Positions 35,218 through 43,928 are shown, numbered from the stretch's first letter. The stretch is 57,808 bases of DNA from Rhodospirillaceae bacterium (GCA_002731375.1 PCBT01000073.1:1-57808), one strand, 5' to 3'. The notes: a model not told the origin generated them from the sequence alone. A program made the numbers and translations.

Positions 35218-35853
35218 ATGGCGGACGGAAAACCCGATGATTTCGTCAAGGACGAAGATGAACTGCGCAGCCTGCACAACGAAGTTAATCCGCTGGCGGC
35301 AGCCAAGGCCATTCCCAACCTGGAACCACACAGCCGGCGCTTTATTGAATTATCACCATTCCTTTGCATCGCCTCGGCTGATCCCTCAGGTCCAGGAGAC
35401 GTTTCACCGCGCGGCGATGCCCCCGGTTTCGTCAAGGTTTTGGATGACCATACCTTGTTGATCCCCGACCGTATCGGCAACAACCGCCTGGACACCTCCG
35501 CCAACATCACCAGAAATCCATACATCGGTTTGCTATTTCTGGTGCCAGGTGTGAATGAAACCTTACGTGTCAATGGTCAGGCGCGCCTCTGTACCGACGC
35601 GGACGTCCTGGCCGAATTCGAAGTACGGGGCAAGGTGCCCAGGACCGGCATTCTGGTCGCCGTCGAGGAGGTATTGTTTCAATGCTCCAAGGCGCTGGTG
35701 CGCTCACGCCTGTGGGATGATGACTACAAAGTAGAGCGCAAGACGGCCATGCCGCCCCTGGGGCATATGATCAAGGATCAGATCGGCGCGGCGCAGTCGG
35801 GCAAAGAACTTGAAGCCTATGTGCAGAAAAGTGTCAGGGAGCGAATGTACTGA
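35218..35853 (+). CDS. PPOX-type FMN flavoprotein (MSMEG_1061-like)
   Basis: This 211-residue protein has the split-barrel fold of pyridoxamine-phosphate-oxidase-like proteins. FLCIASADPSGPGDVSPRGD and LLIPDRIGNNRLDTSANI match the subgroup I know as MSMEG_1061-like, and IGLLFLVPGVNETLRVNGQA is the barrel core. Such proteins bind FMN or F420; the substrate is unknown. AAAGGAG lies eight bases before the ATG. The stop overlaps the following phosphatase start by one base (TGATG). Confidence 0.85.
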   Translation: MADGKPDDFVKDEDELRSLHNEVNPLAAAKAIPNLEPHSRRFIELSPFLCIASADPSGPGDVSPRGDAPGFVKVLDDHTLLIPDRIGNNRLDTSANITRNPYIGLLFLVPGVNETLRVNGQARLCTDADVLAEFEVRGKVPRTGILVAVEEVLFQCSKALVRSRLWDDDYKVERKTAMPPLGHMIKDQIGAAQSGKELEAYVQKSVRERMY

Positions 35854-36410
35854 TGGCGAAACTGTATCTGGTGCGCCATGGCCAGGACACCGGCCATCGC
35901 ATTAACGAGAATGATCCCGGATTGAGTGAATTGGGTCGCCGGCAAGCCACTGAAATGGCCGCTACCCTGGCGCCCTTGGGTCCGCTGTCCATGATCGTAT
36001 CTCCACTGCGCCGTACGCGGGAGACCGCACAACCGCTGGAGACCGCCTGGAATGTGACGGGCGACGTGGTCCCCGCGATCCGCGAAATCCCCTCGCCCAG
36101 CGATGAATTGGACGCGCGGCGGCAGTGGCTGCGCGAGACCATGGCCCGCACCTGGAACTTCGTCACCCAATCCGAAGCCTGACTGTTGCCTTGGCGTCAG
36201 GCGTTGCTGGATACCTTGCTTGGTGTGGGGCAAGACACCGTCGTGGTCAGCCACTTCGTCGCCATCAACGTGGCCGTCGGCGCGGCCCCAAACGACAGCC
36301 GGCTAACTGAGTTCCGTCCCAACAATTGCTCCATAACCGCGATGGAGACCGACGGCGCGAGTCTCTCCTTGCTGGAGCTGGGCGAAACGCTGGAGACAGT
36401 AGTCGGCTAG
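35853..36410 (+). pseudogene. Histidine phosphatase (phosphoglycerate mutase-like) with internal stop
   Basis: The frame starts KLYLVRHGQDTGH, the RHG motif with the phosphorylated His, and SPLRRTRETAQPLE follows. At 36180-36182 an in-frame TGA stops translation after 109 residues. In the same frame directly beyond it, LLPWRQALLDTLLGVGQDT and VVVSHFVAINVAV restore the missing second catalytic His and the family's C-terminal half, to TAG at 36410. One TGG-to-TGA change in a 185-codon gene explains the sequence. The short N-terminal product lacks the second His and should be inactive. It is coupled to the PPOX gene upstream, and its stop overlaps the convergent methyltransferase stop. Confidence 0.85.
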
Positions 36411-37492
36411 TGACAAACCTCATAATAAAGGTTGCCCGGATCCTTGAAGTCATGCATCTGGAATTGCGTGAAACCGGCGTCCCGGATCATGCGCTCTGCC
36501 ACCTCCGGATTGAAACCAAGCGTACCCAGGCCCGCGCCTCCCGGTTCAGACATGGCGGACGACATGCAGGACATCAGGGAAAAGCCATACATCATTGCCA
36601 GCATGGGGTTGCGCAGATTGTCCTCAAACCGGGGCTTGGAGCGGATATCCTTGATGAACCAAATGCCATCTGGTTTCAGGCTGCGTTTGATGGCAGCGAT
36701 CACCGCCTCCGGCCGAGTCATGTCGTGGATACAGTCCAGCGTGATGACAAAGTCATAAGTCGCCACCGCCGGCAAATCGGCGCCATCGCCATGGCGCAGT
36801 TCCACATTGCCCAGGCCCATTTCGGCCGCCTTCTCGCCCACTAGCGCGACAGCATGACGGGAAGCATCAATGCCGACAATGTGGCTGTTGGGGTAGGTTT
36901 CCGCCATGGTCAGCACCGCCGCGCCGTCGCCACAGCCAACGTCGGCGGCCAAGGCGCCGGCCTGCAACTTTTCTTCCACCCCCGCCAGGGCCGGGATCAT
37001 GCGCGGGATCAGATCGTTGCGGGCCGCCTGCCAGTGGCGGCATTCGCCGCGATGGGCGCCTTCGGGACCACCTTCTTCATAGCTGTTGCCCAGGCCGGTA
37101 CGAAAATTCTCGAACAGGCGTTCCAGATTATCCGCCATGCCGGGCCCAGAAAATTCATTGGCTAGGTACGATTTGTGCTTATCATCAACCAACAGACCAA
37201 TGGCCACATCGGGTAGCGCGAAACGCTCTTCACCACAATAATCTAGCAACTTCGCCGCCGCCTGCAGGCGCAACCATTCCAAAACCCAGCGTTCATGCTG
37301 GCCCGAGCGCCGCGCCAATTCTTCAGCGGTCATAGGCCCTGCCCCGGCCATGGCCTTATAAAAGCCCAGCTCGTTACCCAGATAAACCATCGCCGCCACG
37401 ATCTCCCCCTGGCGGTAGTTCCAAACGGTAAAGGAATAGCGGCGCGAGTCGTCCCCCACCGAGGCGGCGGTAGTATCGGAATTGCTCGTCAT
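36407..37492 (-). CDS. Class I SAM-dependent methyltransferase with N-terminal winged helix
   Basis: This 361-residue protein has an N-terminal dimerisation/winged-helix part (QGEIVAAMVYLGNELGFYKA, MTAEELARRSGQHERWVLEW) and a Rossmann methyltransferase domain. The cofactor motif I is ALAADVGCGDGAAVLTMAE, and IVGIDASRHAVALV is motif II. LDCIHDMTRPEAVIAAIKRS and GIWFIKDIRSKPRF follow. This layout is like plant- and fungal-type O-methyltransferase relatives found in bacteria. ATG 37492 lies 22 bases after the DUF1326 stop; an upstream in-frame start would overlap that gene. The substrate is unknown. Confidence 0.87.
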   Translation of the reverse strand: MTSNSDTTAASVGDDSRRYSFTVWNYRQGEIVAAMVYLGNELGFYKAMAGAGPMTAEELARRSGQHERWVLEWLRLQAAAKLLDYCGEERFALPDVAIGLLVDDKHKSYLANEFSGPGMADNLERLFENFRTGLGNSYEEGGPEGAHRGECRHWQAARNDLIPRMIPALAGVEEKLQAGALAADVGCGDGAAVLTMAETYPNSHIVGIDASRHAVALVGEKAAEMGLGNVELRHGDGADLPAVATYDFVITLDCIHDMTRPEAVIAAIKRSLKPDGIWFIKDIRSKPRFEDNLRNPMLAMMYGFSLMSCMSSAMSEPGGAGLGTLGFNPEVAERMIRDAGFTQFQMHDFKDPGNLYYEVCH

Positions 37493-37514
37493 GGAACCTC
37501 TCTTTGAATATGCC

Positions 37515-38138
37515 TTAGCCTGCCCAGCTAAATGGTGCGAAGTGACCGTTGTTGGCCTGACCCAACATATCCAGTTCAAGGCCGAAGGCCTCGACCTTGG
37601 TGTGTTTGGAACGCGCCAGGGCCAGGCGGGTATTGGCGGGATGGCCCACGTTATCGATATAATAAGGATTGCCGCTGCCGTTGCGGGAGGCCACCCCTTC
37701 GATCTCGTAGGACATGATGCCGGGGATATTGACGCTCTGTTTCAGGCCGTCCTTGACGAACTCAATCGCCGCGTACTCGACACCGCGAAAATCACTAACC
37801 AGATTGTCACGGATCATTCCCAATGGTCCGCCGGCCTCGCCAGCGACGATTTTCGCCAGGGCGGCGCGCTGGGCTTCGTCCGCGCCCTCGTCCACCACAC
37901 CGGCAAAGATCCAGCCGCCATCCGCCATGACTTTACCGGAACGGATCACTAGGGCGATTTTCTGGCCGGACAAATCAACACCGCCGCTCTCTCCCTGATC
38001 GATACGGAATGCCATCAGGGCATAGCAGTGATCTTCCGTGGCGCCCTCTTGTGGGTTGGTATAAATGCAGGGACACAAATAATCGCAATTGCAACTTTCG
38101 ATATATTCACCGCTAATCGCCCAATTTTTACTCGCCAT
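37515..38138 (-). CDS. DUF1326 domain-containing protein
   Basis: This 207-residue protein begins WAISGEYIESCNCDYLCPC, the cysteine-rich opening typical of DUF1326, followed by CYALMAFRIDQGESGGVDL and WIFAGVVDEGADEAQRAALA. The clustered cysteines may bind metal, but the function of the family is not known to me. It is placed between a nitronate monooxygenase-like gene (gap 21 bases) and the methyltransferase gene (gap 22 bases), all on the minus strand, so the three probably share a transcript. Confidence 0.85.
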   Translation of the reverse strand: MASKNWAISGEYIESCNCDYLCPCIYTNPQEGATEDHCYALMAFRIDQGESGGVDLSGQKIALVIRSGKVMADGGWIFAGVVDEGADEAQRAALAKIVAGEAGGPLGMIRDNLVSDFRGVEYAAIEFVKDGLKQSVNIPGIMSYEIEGVASRNGSGNPYYIDNVGHPANTRLALARSKHTKVEAFGLELDMLGQANNGHFAPFSWAG

Positions 38139-38159
38139 GTTATTTCCTCCGCAGTCGCC

Positions 38160-39254
38160 TTATTCGGAAATCGTCAATGTCTTGATGCATTGTGCCGCAT
38201 CCTCCGCCAGATGGCAGGTCAATTCACTGGCCCCCATGGCGCGTCCCAGTTTTGCCGCCTGCCCCGACCATAGGGAGGAAAATTCCGGCGCGCCTTCCGC
38301 TTCCGCCTTTGCTTTCAAAGGCGCCAGCGCGCTGCCCGCCGTCGGGAACGCTGGCGCCTTGTCGGACATGGGCCCGATTTCGCGCATCACGCGGTTCATC
38401 AGGCTGCGCGCCGGCTTGCCCGAGAAAATATTGGTCAGCGCGGTCTGATCATCCGCACCGGGGGGCACGGCGGCGTGCAAGGCTACGCGGTGCAGATCGC
38501 TGATCAGAGATTGTGGCGTGAAAAGATAGGCGGTGCCGATCTGTGCCCCCACCGCCCCCAGCGCGAACGCGGCGGCGATACCCCGACCATCGCCGATACC
38601 GCCCGCCGCGATGACCGGCACTGTAACCGTATCGACGACTTGCGGCACCAGGGCCATGGTTCCGGCCTGGGTTGCGATATCATCGCTCAAGAACATGCCG
38701 CGATGCCCCCCCGCCTCGGCGCCCTGGGCAATGATCACGTCACAGCCACGCTCTTCCAACCAGCGGGCCTCGGCCAAGGTGGTGGCGGAACTCATGACAT
38801 GGCAGCCCGTGGCTTTGACCCGCTGCAGCAATACCGGGGCTGGCAGTCCAAAGTGAAAGCTCACGACCTCCGGCTTCAGATCCTCGACAATTTCGCATGC
38901 TTCCGCGCTGAAAGGCTCGCGGCTCGCGGCTACAAGCGGTGTATCGGGATCTATGCCATATTCCTCGTAATAGCCCGCCAATTGCGCTTTCCAGACAGCG
39001 TCTCGTTCCGGATTAGACGGCTTGGGCGTATGGCAAAAGAAGTTCAGATTTATCGGCTTATTCGTTTGCTGTCGTATGACCCCGGCCTCGGCCCGCATCT
39101 TGTCGGTGCTTAGCATGGCGCAGGGTAGAGAGCCAAGGCCACCCGCCTCGGCCACCGCGATGGCCATGGCCGCGCCATTGGCCCCAGCCATGGGCGCCTG
39201 GATGATCGGCAGGTCAATACCGAGCAGATCTATAAGCTTTCGATTGGGCCACAT
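38160..39254 (-). CDS. Nitronate monooxygenase-like FMN oxidoreductase (copy 2)
   Basis: This 364-residue TIM-barrel flavoprotein opens LGIDLPIIQAPMAGANGAA, with the APM block of the family. INLNFFCHTPKPSNPERD is typical of class I nitronate monooxygenases of Gram-negative bacteria. The FMN phosphate region is AQGAEAGGHRGMFLSDD and VIAAGGIGDGRGIAAAFALG. ATG 39254 follows AGGGGA. The frame is open upstream to 39377 and beyond a stop, but that upstream sequence is an acyl-CoA synthetase remnant and not part of this protein. It heads the minus-strand run with the DUF1326 and methyltransferase genes. Confidence 0.9.
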   Translation of the reverse strand: MWPNRKLIDLLGIDLPIIQAPMAGANGAAMAIAVAEAGGLGSLPCAMLSTDKMRAEAGVIRQQTNKPINLNFFCHTPKPSNPERDAVWKAQLAGYYEEYGIDPDTPLVAASREPFSAEACEIVEDLKPEVVSFHFGLPAPVLLQRVKATGCHVMSSATTLAEARWLEERGCDVIIAQGAEAGGHRGMFLSDDIATQAGTMALVPQVVDTVTVPVIAAGGIGDGRGIAAAFALGAVGAQIGTAYLFTPQSLISDLHRVALHAAVPPGADDQTALTNIFSGKPARSLMNRVMREIGPMSDKAPAFPTAGSALAPLKAKAEAEGAPEFSSLWSGQAAKLGRAMGASELTCHLAEDAAQCIKTLTISE

Positions 39255-39329
39255 GCTGACATCCCCTAACTTTGATTGCCCCAGCATATCCCAGGCTAGC
39301 GGGCGGTCAATCCAATCGATAAGCCCGCC

Positions 39330-39548
39330 GCGCCGTGCCGGCACGGTAACAATGCACAGATCCACCACCTCCGCCACGTCGCGGATATCCTAGTAGCCCT
39401 GAAGCTCCTGGATCATGCCGCCGCGTTGATTTATGGGATAGATATCGCCTCGGAATTCAGCTTCTTTCACAAAACGGATCGGCCGGCCACCGAACTTATA
39501 AATATTGTCGGAGGCACCAATGATGGCGATATTCCGAGGCTCGAACAG
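39330..39548 (-). pseudogene. N-terminal remnant of an ADP-forming acyl-CoA synthetase
   Basis: On the minus strand the frame reads LFEPRNIAIIGASDNIYKFG then GRPIRFVKEAEFRGDIYPIN, the CoA-binding Rossmann opening of NDP-forming acyl-CoA/acetate-CoA ligases. After GGMIQELQGY comes TAG (39392-39390). In the same frame DIRDVAEVVDLCIVTVPAR continues the family before homology ends near 39330. The usual 600 or more residues that follow are gone, and no start codon with a ribosome site precedes LFEPR. The remnant runs without a break of frame into the leader of nitronate monooxygenase copy 2, so a deletion may have joined the two. It occupies most of the 470-base gap between that gene and the AliB-like gene. 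Confidence 0.8.
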
Positions 39549-39724
39549 GGGGTAAGGGAACCGGGCTGACTTGACACGAAGGTACGCTCCATCCGTTTAC
39601 ATGGCTATCTGGCATGGGAATGTTAAGCGAGCAGACCGGGGCGATGCGAACGCCTTCTGCCGCTGCCATTGTGCCCTTACGGTCAGGCGGGTAGGCTCAA
39701 GACAAATTGTACGGGAGCAGAGTT

Positions 39725-40879
39725 ATGGAATTCGCATTCACCGAAGAACAGGACGCCATCCGCGACACCGCGCGGCGCTTCGCCAATGACCGGTTGGCAC
39801 CGGACTTTCAACAGCGGGAGCTGGACGGCAAAATTGGGCGGGGCTTACTTACGGAAATGGGCGCCTTGGGTCTGATCGGCGTTGATCTGCCAGAAGAATA
39901 TGGCGGTTTGGGTCTTGATTGCGTTACCTCCGGCATCGTCGTCGAGGAAATCGCTGCCGCTGATTTATCCGTCTCCTACATTCAATTGATCGGCTCCTTG
40001 AATGGGCGGCTTCTATCCGACCACGCAACCCCTGAATTCGCGGCCAGGGCGATCGGCGCTATCTGTAGCGGTCGCAGCATCACCGCCCTTGGCTTAACCG
40101 AACCACGGGGCGGCTCGGACGCCGCCGGCATGATCCTGCGGGCCCGGCGCGATGGCGAGGATTATGTTCTGAACGGGGAGAAAACCTCGATCTCGTTCAG
40201 CACCCAGGCCGATGAAATCATGCTGTTCGCGCGCACGGGCAGCGAAGAGGAAAAAGCCCGTGGCGTCAGCACATTCTATGCGCCCCTGGATGCCGCCGGC
40301 ATCACCCGCACCGCATTCAACGACATGGGAACAACCGCCGTAGGCCGCGGCTCTCTGTTTTTCGACGACGTCCGCATTCCCGCCAACTGTCTGTTGGGCG
40401 AAGAGGGCGCTGGCTTTCGCCAGGTCATGCATGGTTTTGATTTTTCCCGCGCCCTGATCGGCCTACAGGTCTTAGGCGCGGCACGGGCATCCCTCGATGA
40501 GGCCTGGCAGTACAGCACCGAGCGGGAGGCGTTTGGCAATCCCATTGCCGCCTACCAGGGCGTGACCCAGCCCTTGGCGGAATGCGAAACCCTGTACGAA
40601 GCCGCCCGTCTGTTGTGTTTCAAGACCCTGTTCATGCGCGATGAGGACATAACCCACACCAAGGAAGCGGCCATGGTGAAATGGTGGGCGCCAAAAGTGG
40701 CGTTCGATATCATCCATCAATGCCTGCTGACCCACGGCCATTACGGTTATACCAAGGATCTGCCCTTGGAACAGCGCATGCGCGATGTTCTGGGCTTGCA
40801 GATCGGCGATGGCACGGCGCAAATTCAGAAGATGATCATCGCCAGGGAAATCGTCGGGCGCATCGCGGTACCTTATTGA
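39725..40879 (+). CDS. Acyl-CoA dehydrogenase, AliB/cyclohexanecarboxyl-CoA dehydrogenase-like
   Basis: This 384-residue FAD enzyme introduces a double bond into a CoA thioester. MEFAFTEEQDAIRDTARRFA starts the N-terminal helix domain, ALGLTEPRGGSDAAGM and YVLNGEKTSISFSTQAD are the FAD/substrate strands, and MKWWAPK-like KEAAMVKWWAPKVAFDIIHQ with LTHGHYGYTKDLPLEQRMRD resembles the alicyclic-acid dehydrogenases AliB/BadJ. The C-terminal block that carries the catalytic Glu in short-chain enzymes reads QIGDGTAQIQKMI, with Asp instead. ATG 39725 follows GGGAG; an earlier in-frame start lacks a site. A crotonase and a Nudix gene follow. Confidence 0.88.
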   Translation: MEFAFTEEQDAIRDTARRFANDRLAPDFQQRELDGKIGRGLLTEMGALGLIGVDLPEEYGGLGLDCVTSGIVVEEIAAADLSVSYIQLIGSLNGRLLSDHATPEFAARAIGAICSGRSITALGLTEPRGGSDAAGMILRARRDGEDYVLNGEKTSISFSTQADEIMLFARTGSEEEKARGVSTFYAPLDAAGITRTAFNDMGTTAVGRGSLFFDDVRIPANCLLGEEGAGFRQVMHGFDFSRALIGLQVLGAARASLDEAWQYSTEREAFGNPIAAYQGVTQPLAECETLYEAARLLCFKTLFMRDEDITHTKEAAMVKWWAPKVAFDIIHQCLLTHGHYGYTKDLPLEQRMRDVLGLQIGDGTAQIQKMIIAREIVGRIAVPY

Positions 40880-40916
40880 TCAGTATCTTATTAAGTTCGA
40901 ATTGGAGTTTTGAGAG

Positions 40917-41702
40917 ATGAGCGGAAGCGGAAACGAAGTCCTGCAAAAGGTCGTTGACGGCGTTGGTATCATGACCTTGAACCGGCCCGAGAAATTCAAC
41001 TGTATTTCCTCGGGCCTGATGGATGGCATGGCCAATGCCATCGAGGCTTTCGATAATGATCCAAACGTCCGCGTCATCCTGCTTGATGCGGTTGGCAAGA
41101 CGTTTTGCACCGGCGCTGATCTGGACGAGGTCATGGCGGCGCGCAAAGACCGCGCCACCTTGTCTGCCTTCATCAGCCGTATTCATGAAATCTTTCGCCG
41201 CATGGAAACATCACCCCTGCCCGTGGTGGTCTCCATCAACGGCCTGGCCCTGGCGGGCGGTATCGAGATGATGATGGCCGCCGACGTAGCGTTCGCGGCC
41301 AAGAGCGCCCAGATAGGCGATCAGCATGCCCAATACGGCCTGATACCGGGCGGTGGCGGCACCCAGCGTCTGCCTCGTCTGGTCGGCTTGCGCCGAGCCC
41401 TGGATCTGATGTACACCAACAAATGGCTAAGCGCAGAAGAGGCGGAAAACTGGGGCTTGGTCAACTATGTGGTGGCCAATGATGCCTTGGCGGACACCGC
41501 CCTGGACTACTGCCGCAACCTAGCGCAAAAAAGCCGCACCGGCCTCACCGCGATGAAACATTTTTCCCGCCAAGGCATGGAGGTTAGCCCCTCGGATGGT
41601 CTGACCCTGGAAGAAGAAGAGGTCATCAATGGTCTTCTAGGATCGGATGTGGAGGAAGGCCTGGAAGCCTTCCAGGCCCGGCGCAAGCCGAACTTCGCTT
41701 AA
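40917..41702 (+). CDS. Enoyl-CoA hydratase/isomerase family protein
   Basis: This 261-residue crotonase has an oxyanion segment GKTFCTGADLDEVMAARK and an active-site helix INGLALAGGIEMMMAADVAF. The residue aligning with rat Glu144 is kept (GGIEMMM). The Glu164 position is His in GDQHAQYGLIPGGGGTQRL, so it may be an isomerase, hydrolase or an alicyclic-specific enzyme rather than a standard hydratase. TTGGAG lies about a dozen bases before the ATG. Position right after the AliB-like dehydrogenase suggests the next step on the same ring or branched acyl-CoA. Confidence 0.9.
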   Translation: MSGSGNEVLQKVVDGVGIMTLNRPEKFNCISSGLMDGMANAIEAFDNDPNVRVILLDAVGKTFCTGADLDEVMAARKDRATLSAFISRIHEIFRRMETSPLPVVVSINGLALAGGIEMMMAADVAFAAKSAQIGDQHAQYGLIPGGGGTQRLPRLVGLRRALDLMYTNKWLSAEEAENWGLVNYVVANDALADTALDYCRNLAQKSRTGLTAMKHFSRQGMEVSPSDGLTLEEEEVINGLLGSDVEEGLEAFQARRKPNFA

Positions 41703-41716
41703 GATTAGGCGGGATC

Positions 41717-42148
41717 ATGCCACGTTCCTACCCAGACCGTCCCATGGTCGGCGTCGGCGCCGTGGTCTTCCAGGATAACGAAATCCTGCTGATTCGCCGA
41801 GGCAAGGCGCCGCGCAGGGGCGATTGGTCCATTCCCGGTGGCATGCAGGAGTTAGGCGAGACCGTCTTCGCCGCCGCCGCCCGCGAGGTAAAGGAAGAAA
41901 CCGCCATCGTTATTCAGAACATCGGCCTGATCGATGTGATCGATGCCATCACCCCCGATGAGACGGGCCGGGTGAAATTTCACTACACCCTGATCGATGT
42001 AGTGGCGGAATGGCACAGCGGCGACCCGGTGGGTGGCGATGACGCCATGTACGCCGAATTCATACCCCTGCATCGGATAAAGAACCTTGGGCTGTGGAAG
42101 GAGACTGTCCGCATCATCAACGTAGCGCGGGAGATGCGCGGAATTTAG
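41717..42148 (+). CDS. Nudix hydrolase
   Basis: This 143-residue protein shows a full Nudix box, GGMQELGETVFAAAAREVKE followed by ETAI, at about 38-60, with the metal-binding glutamates of the REVKEE core. The preceding GAVVFQDNEILLIRRGKAP and W-S-I-P-G-G entry are typical of ADP-ribose or NDP-sugar pyrophosphatases and of housecleaning Nudix enzymes. It follows the crotonase gene after 14 bases and overlaps the convergent PRISE gene by four bases. The substrate is unknown. Confidence 0.9.
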   Translation: MPRSYPDRPMVGVGAVVFQDNEILLIRRGKAPRRGDWSIPGGMQELGETVFAAAAREVKEETAIVIQNIGLIDVIDAITPDETGRVKFHYTLIDVVAEWHSGDPVGGDDAMYAEFIPLHRIKNLGLWKETVRIINVAREMRGI

Positions 42149-43221
42149 CGCGGCAGTATGCCTTCATCCTGGTACTGCGTCAGCAATTCGACCAACATGT
42201 CTTCGGTATCAATGCAATCCTGAAAGCCGGCCTGGCGCAGCTTGATGGTACTGACCACCACGGGGGCCGGATTCTTGCCGGCAGCGAAATTGAAATCAGC
42301 GAATTGCCAGGAAGGCCCCACCAGTTTCTCGTAGGGAATGTCGCGCAAGCCATGTTCCTTAGCGATCCGTTCCCAGATATGCGCCTTGCCCGGCATCACC
42401 TCGCGCAAGCGCATGGGTTCGGGTTCTCCCATGGCCATACCAAAATGCCGGGCCAGGATGGGCCAGAGGCCGGCGAAGGTGATGTTATCACCGTTGGTGA
42501 TGTTGAAAATCTCATCCCGTGCGGTCGCGGCTCCCGTGGCCCAGCCAAGACAGCGGGCGATCAGGCGGGTATCGATCGCCTCGGTTACCCATGGCCCGCC
42601 ACCCGGATGGCAAAGCGGCAAACCCTCGGCCCGGCGGACGACGGCATAAACAGCCATGGCGAGAAGAATATTCAAAGGTGCGTCCAGGGCGAAACCGAAA
42701 ATTGTCTGGGGCCGTAGAATCGTCCAGCCCCAATTCCTGCCCTGCTGTTGCGCCTTTACGAAATCTTCCTGGTACCAATAGAAGTTTTCATGATCGTTGC
42801 GTGCCCAGCGCTCCCGTGCCGGCACGGGGGGTGGTTTTAAATGGGCGCCATAAGCCTTGGTGCCCTGGAACAGAGAGATATGCACCAGGTTCCCGGCCAC
42901 CGCATCGATGGGTTGGAGGGCGTTCTTCAACATGGTGGCATTGATGTCCATCTGCGCCCTGGCCCGCCAGCCCCGGATCACGTCCTCTTCCTCATACAAC
43001 GCGGTGTAGATGATATGAGTGGTATCCGACAGCCCGCCCAAAGCCTTTTCGCACGCGGCCCGGTCCATCAAATCCAGAAGGATAAACCGCGCGCCGTGTT
43101 CAAATGGCGGCGGACGCCGTGATAGCGCCGTGACATTCCAATCCGGTGAGGCATCGAAATGGCGCAACGCCGCCCCACCTACCAGGCCCGAGGGGCCGAA
43201 GATGACGATATTTCCACTCAT
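42145..43221 (-). CDS. PRISE-like Rossmann-fold reductase (atypical SDR)
   Basis: This 358-residue protein opens NIVIFGPSGLVGGAALRHF, an extended-SDR NADP motif, with ALSRRPPPF as the NADP-selecting loop. HISLFQGTKAYGAHLKPPP, the variant active-site block NFYWYQEDFVKAQQQG and WTILRPQTIFGFA match the progesterone 5-beta-reductase/iridoid synthase (PRISE) family, which reduces activated enones. ATG 43221 (MSGNIV) is the start closest to the fold; an alternative start is four codons earlier. It is divergent from the VOC gene with 88 bases between starts. The bacterial substrate is unknown. Confidence 0.8.
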   Translation of the reverse strand: MSGNIVIFGPSGLVGGAALRHFDASPDWNVTALSRRPPPFEHGARFILLDLMDRAACEKALGGLSDTTHIIYTALYEEEDVIRGWRARAQMDINATMLKNALQPIDAVAGNLVHISLFQGTKAYGAHLKPPPVPARERWARNDHENFYWYQEDFVKAQQQGRNWGWTILRPQTIFGFALDAPLNILLAMAVYAVVRRAEGLPLCHPGGGPWVTEAIDTRLIARCLGWATGAATARDEIFNITNGDNITFAGLWPILARHFGMAMGEPEPMRLREVMPGKAHIWERIAKEHGLRDIPYEKLVGPSWQFADFNFAAGKNPAPVVVSTIKLRQAGFQDCIDTEDMLVELLTQYQDEGILPR

Positions 43222-43309
43222 GTTCTGCACCATTGCAACAATTGTCCGACGATGGGCAGAATAGAAGCTCCCACGACCCCAGGCATCCCTTAATTGGAGG
43301 AAAATCAAG

Positions 43310-43837
43310 ATGAGCCGCCTTTTCGGACCACTGCGCCAGATGGGTTATGTGGTCAAGGATATGGACGCCGCCATGCGCTATTGGATCGATGTTTGCCAGG
43401 TCGGGCCATGGTTCTATATAGACAAGCTGGCGGTGGATGACTTTCGCTACAAGGGCCAGCCAAGCCGGCCGCATATATCCATCGCCCTGGCCAATTCCGG
43501 CGACGTACAGATCGAGCTGATCCAGCAACGCGATACCGCCCCCACCATGTACCAGGATTTCTTGAACGCCGGCAACGAGGGTCTGCAGCATTTCTCCACC
43601 TGGCCGGAAAATTATAATGAAATCTACGAGAAGGCCCTGGCCGCCGGTTATACCGTGGGACAGGAATCCACCAGCCCGCGCGGCCCCTTTGTCTATTTCG
43701 AACAAGAAGGCCATCCGGGCACCGTGGTGGAAATGGCTGAAATGAACGAGACCCGGCGGCGCATTTTTGACGGCGTGCGAGACGCGGCGGTGGATTGGGA
43801 CGGCGCCGACCCGATACGTGAACGCTGGCCACGCTGA
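43310..43837 (+). CDS. VOC superfamily protein
   Basis: This 175-residue VOC-fold protein begins RQMGYVVKDMDAAMRYWIDV, where module one usually has a metal-binding His and this one has Gly-Tyr. VQIELIQQRDTAPTMYQDFL and LQHFSTWPENYNEIYEKALA open module two, and VYFEQEGHPGTVVEMAEMNE supplies a C-terminal Glu. GGAGG stands ten bases before the ATG. Such proteins are often annotated as glyoxalases or methylmalonyl-CoA epimerase-like. The amidohydrolase gene follows on the same strand after 91 bases. Confidence 0.85.
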   Translation: MSRLFGPLRQMGYVVKDMDAAMRYWIDVCQVGPWFYIDKLAVDDFRYKGQPSRPHISIALANSGDVQIELIQQRDTAPTMYQDFLNAGNEGLQHFSTWPENYNEIYEKALAAGYTVGQESTSPRGPFVYFEQEGHPGTVVEMAEMNETRRRIFDGVRDAAVDWDGADPIRERWPR

Positions 43838-43928
43838 GCTCTTAGAGTGGATATTTGCCGCGAGCATTCAGGATAGATCACAGCCTGATGCAATACTGGA
43901 AAACCGTCCTGCCAAAAGGAACATCGCG

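Noticed and set aside
18659-36182. TGA read as tryptophan in this organism
   Set aside because: Two broken genes have TGA where Trp is likely, which raised the idea. But many intact genes end with TGA in ATGA or TGATG overlaps (for example 1242, 2048, 17443, 35853), so TGA works as a stop.
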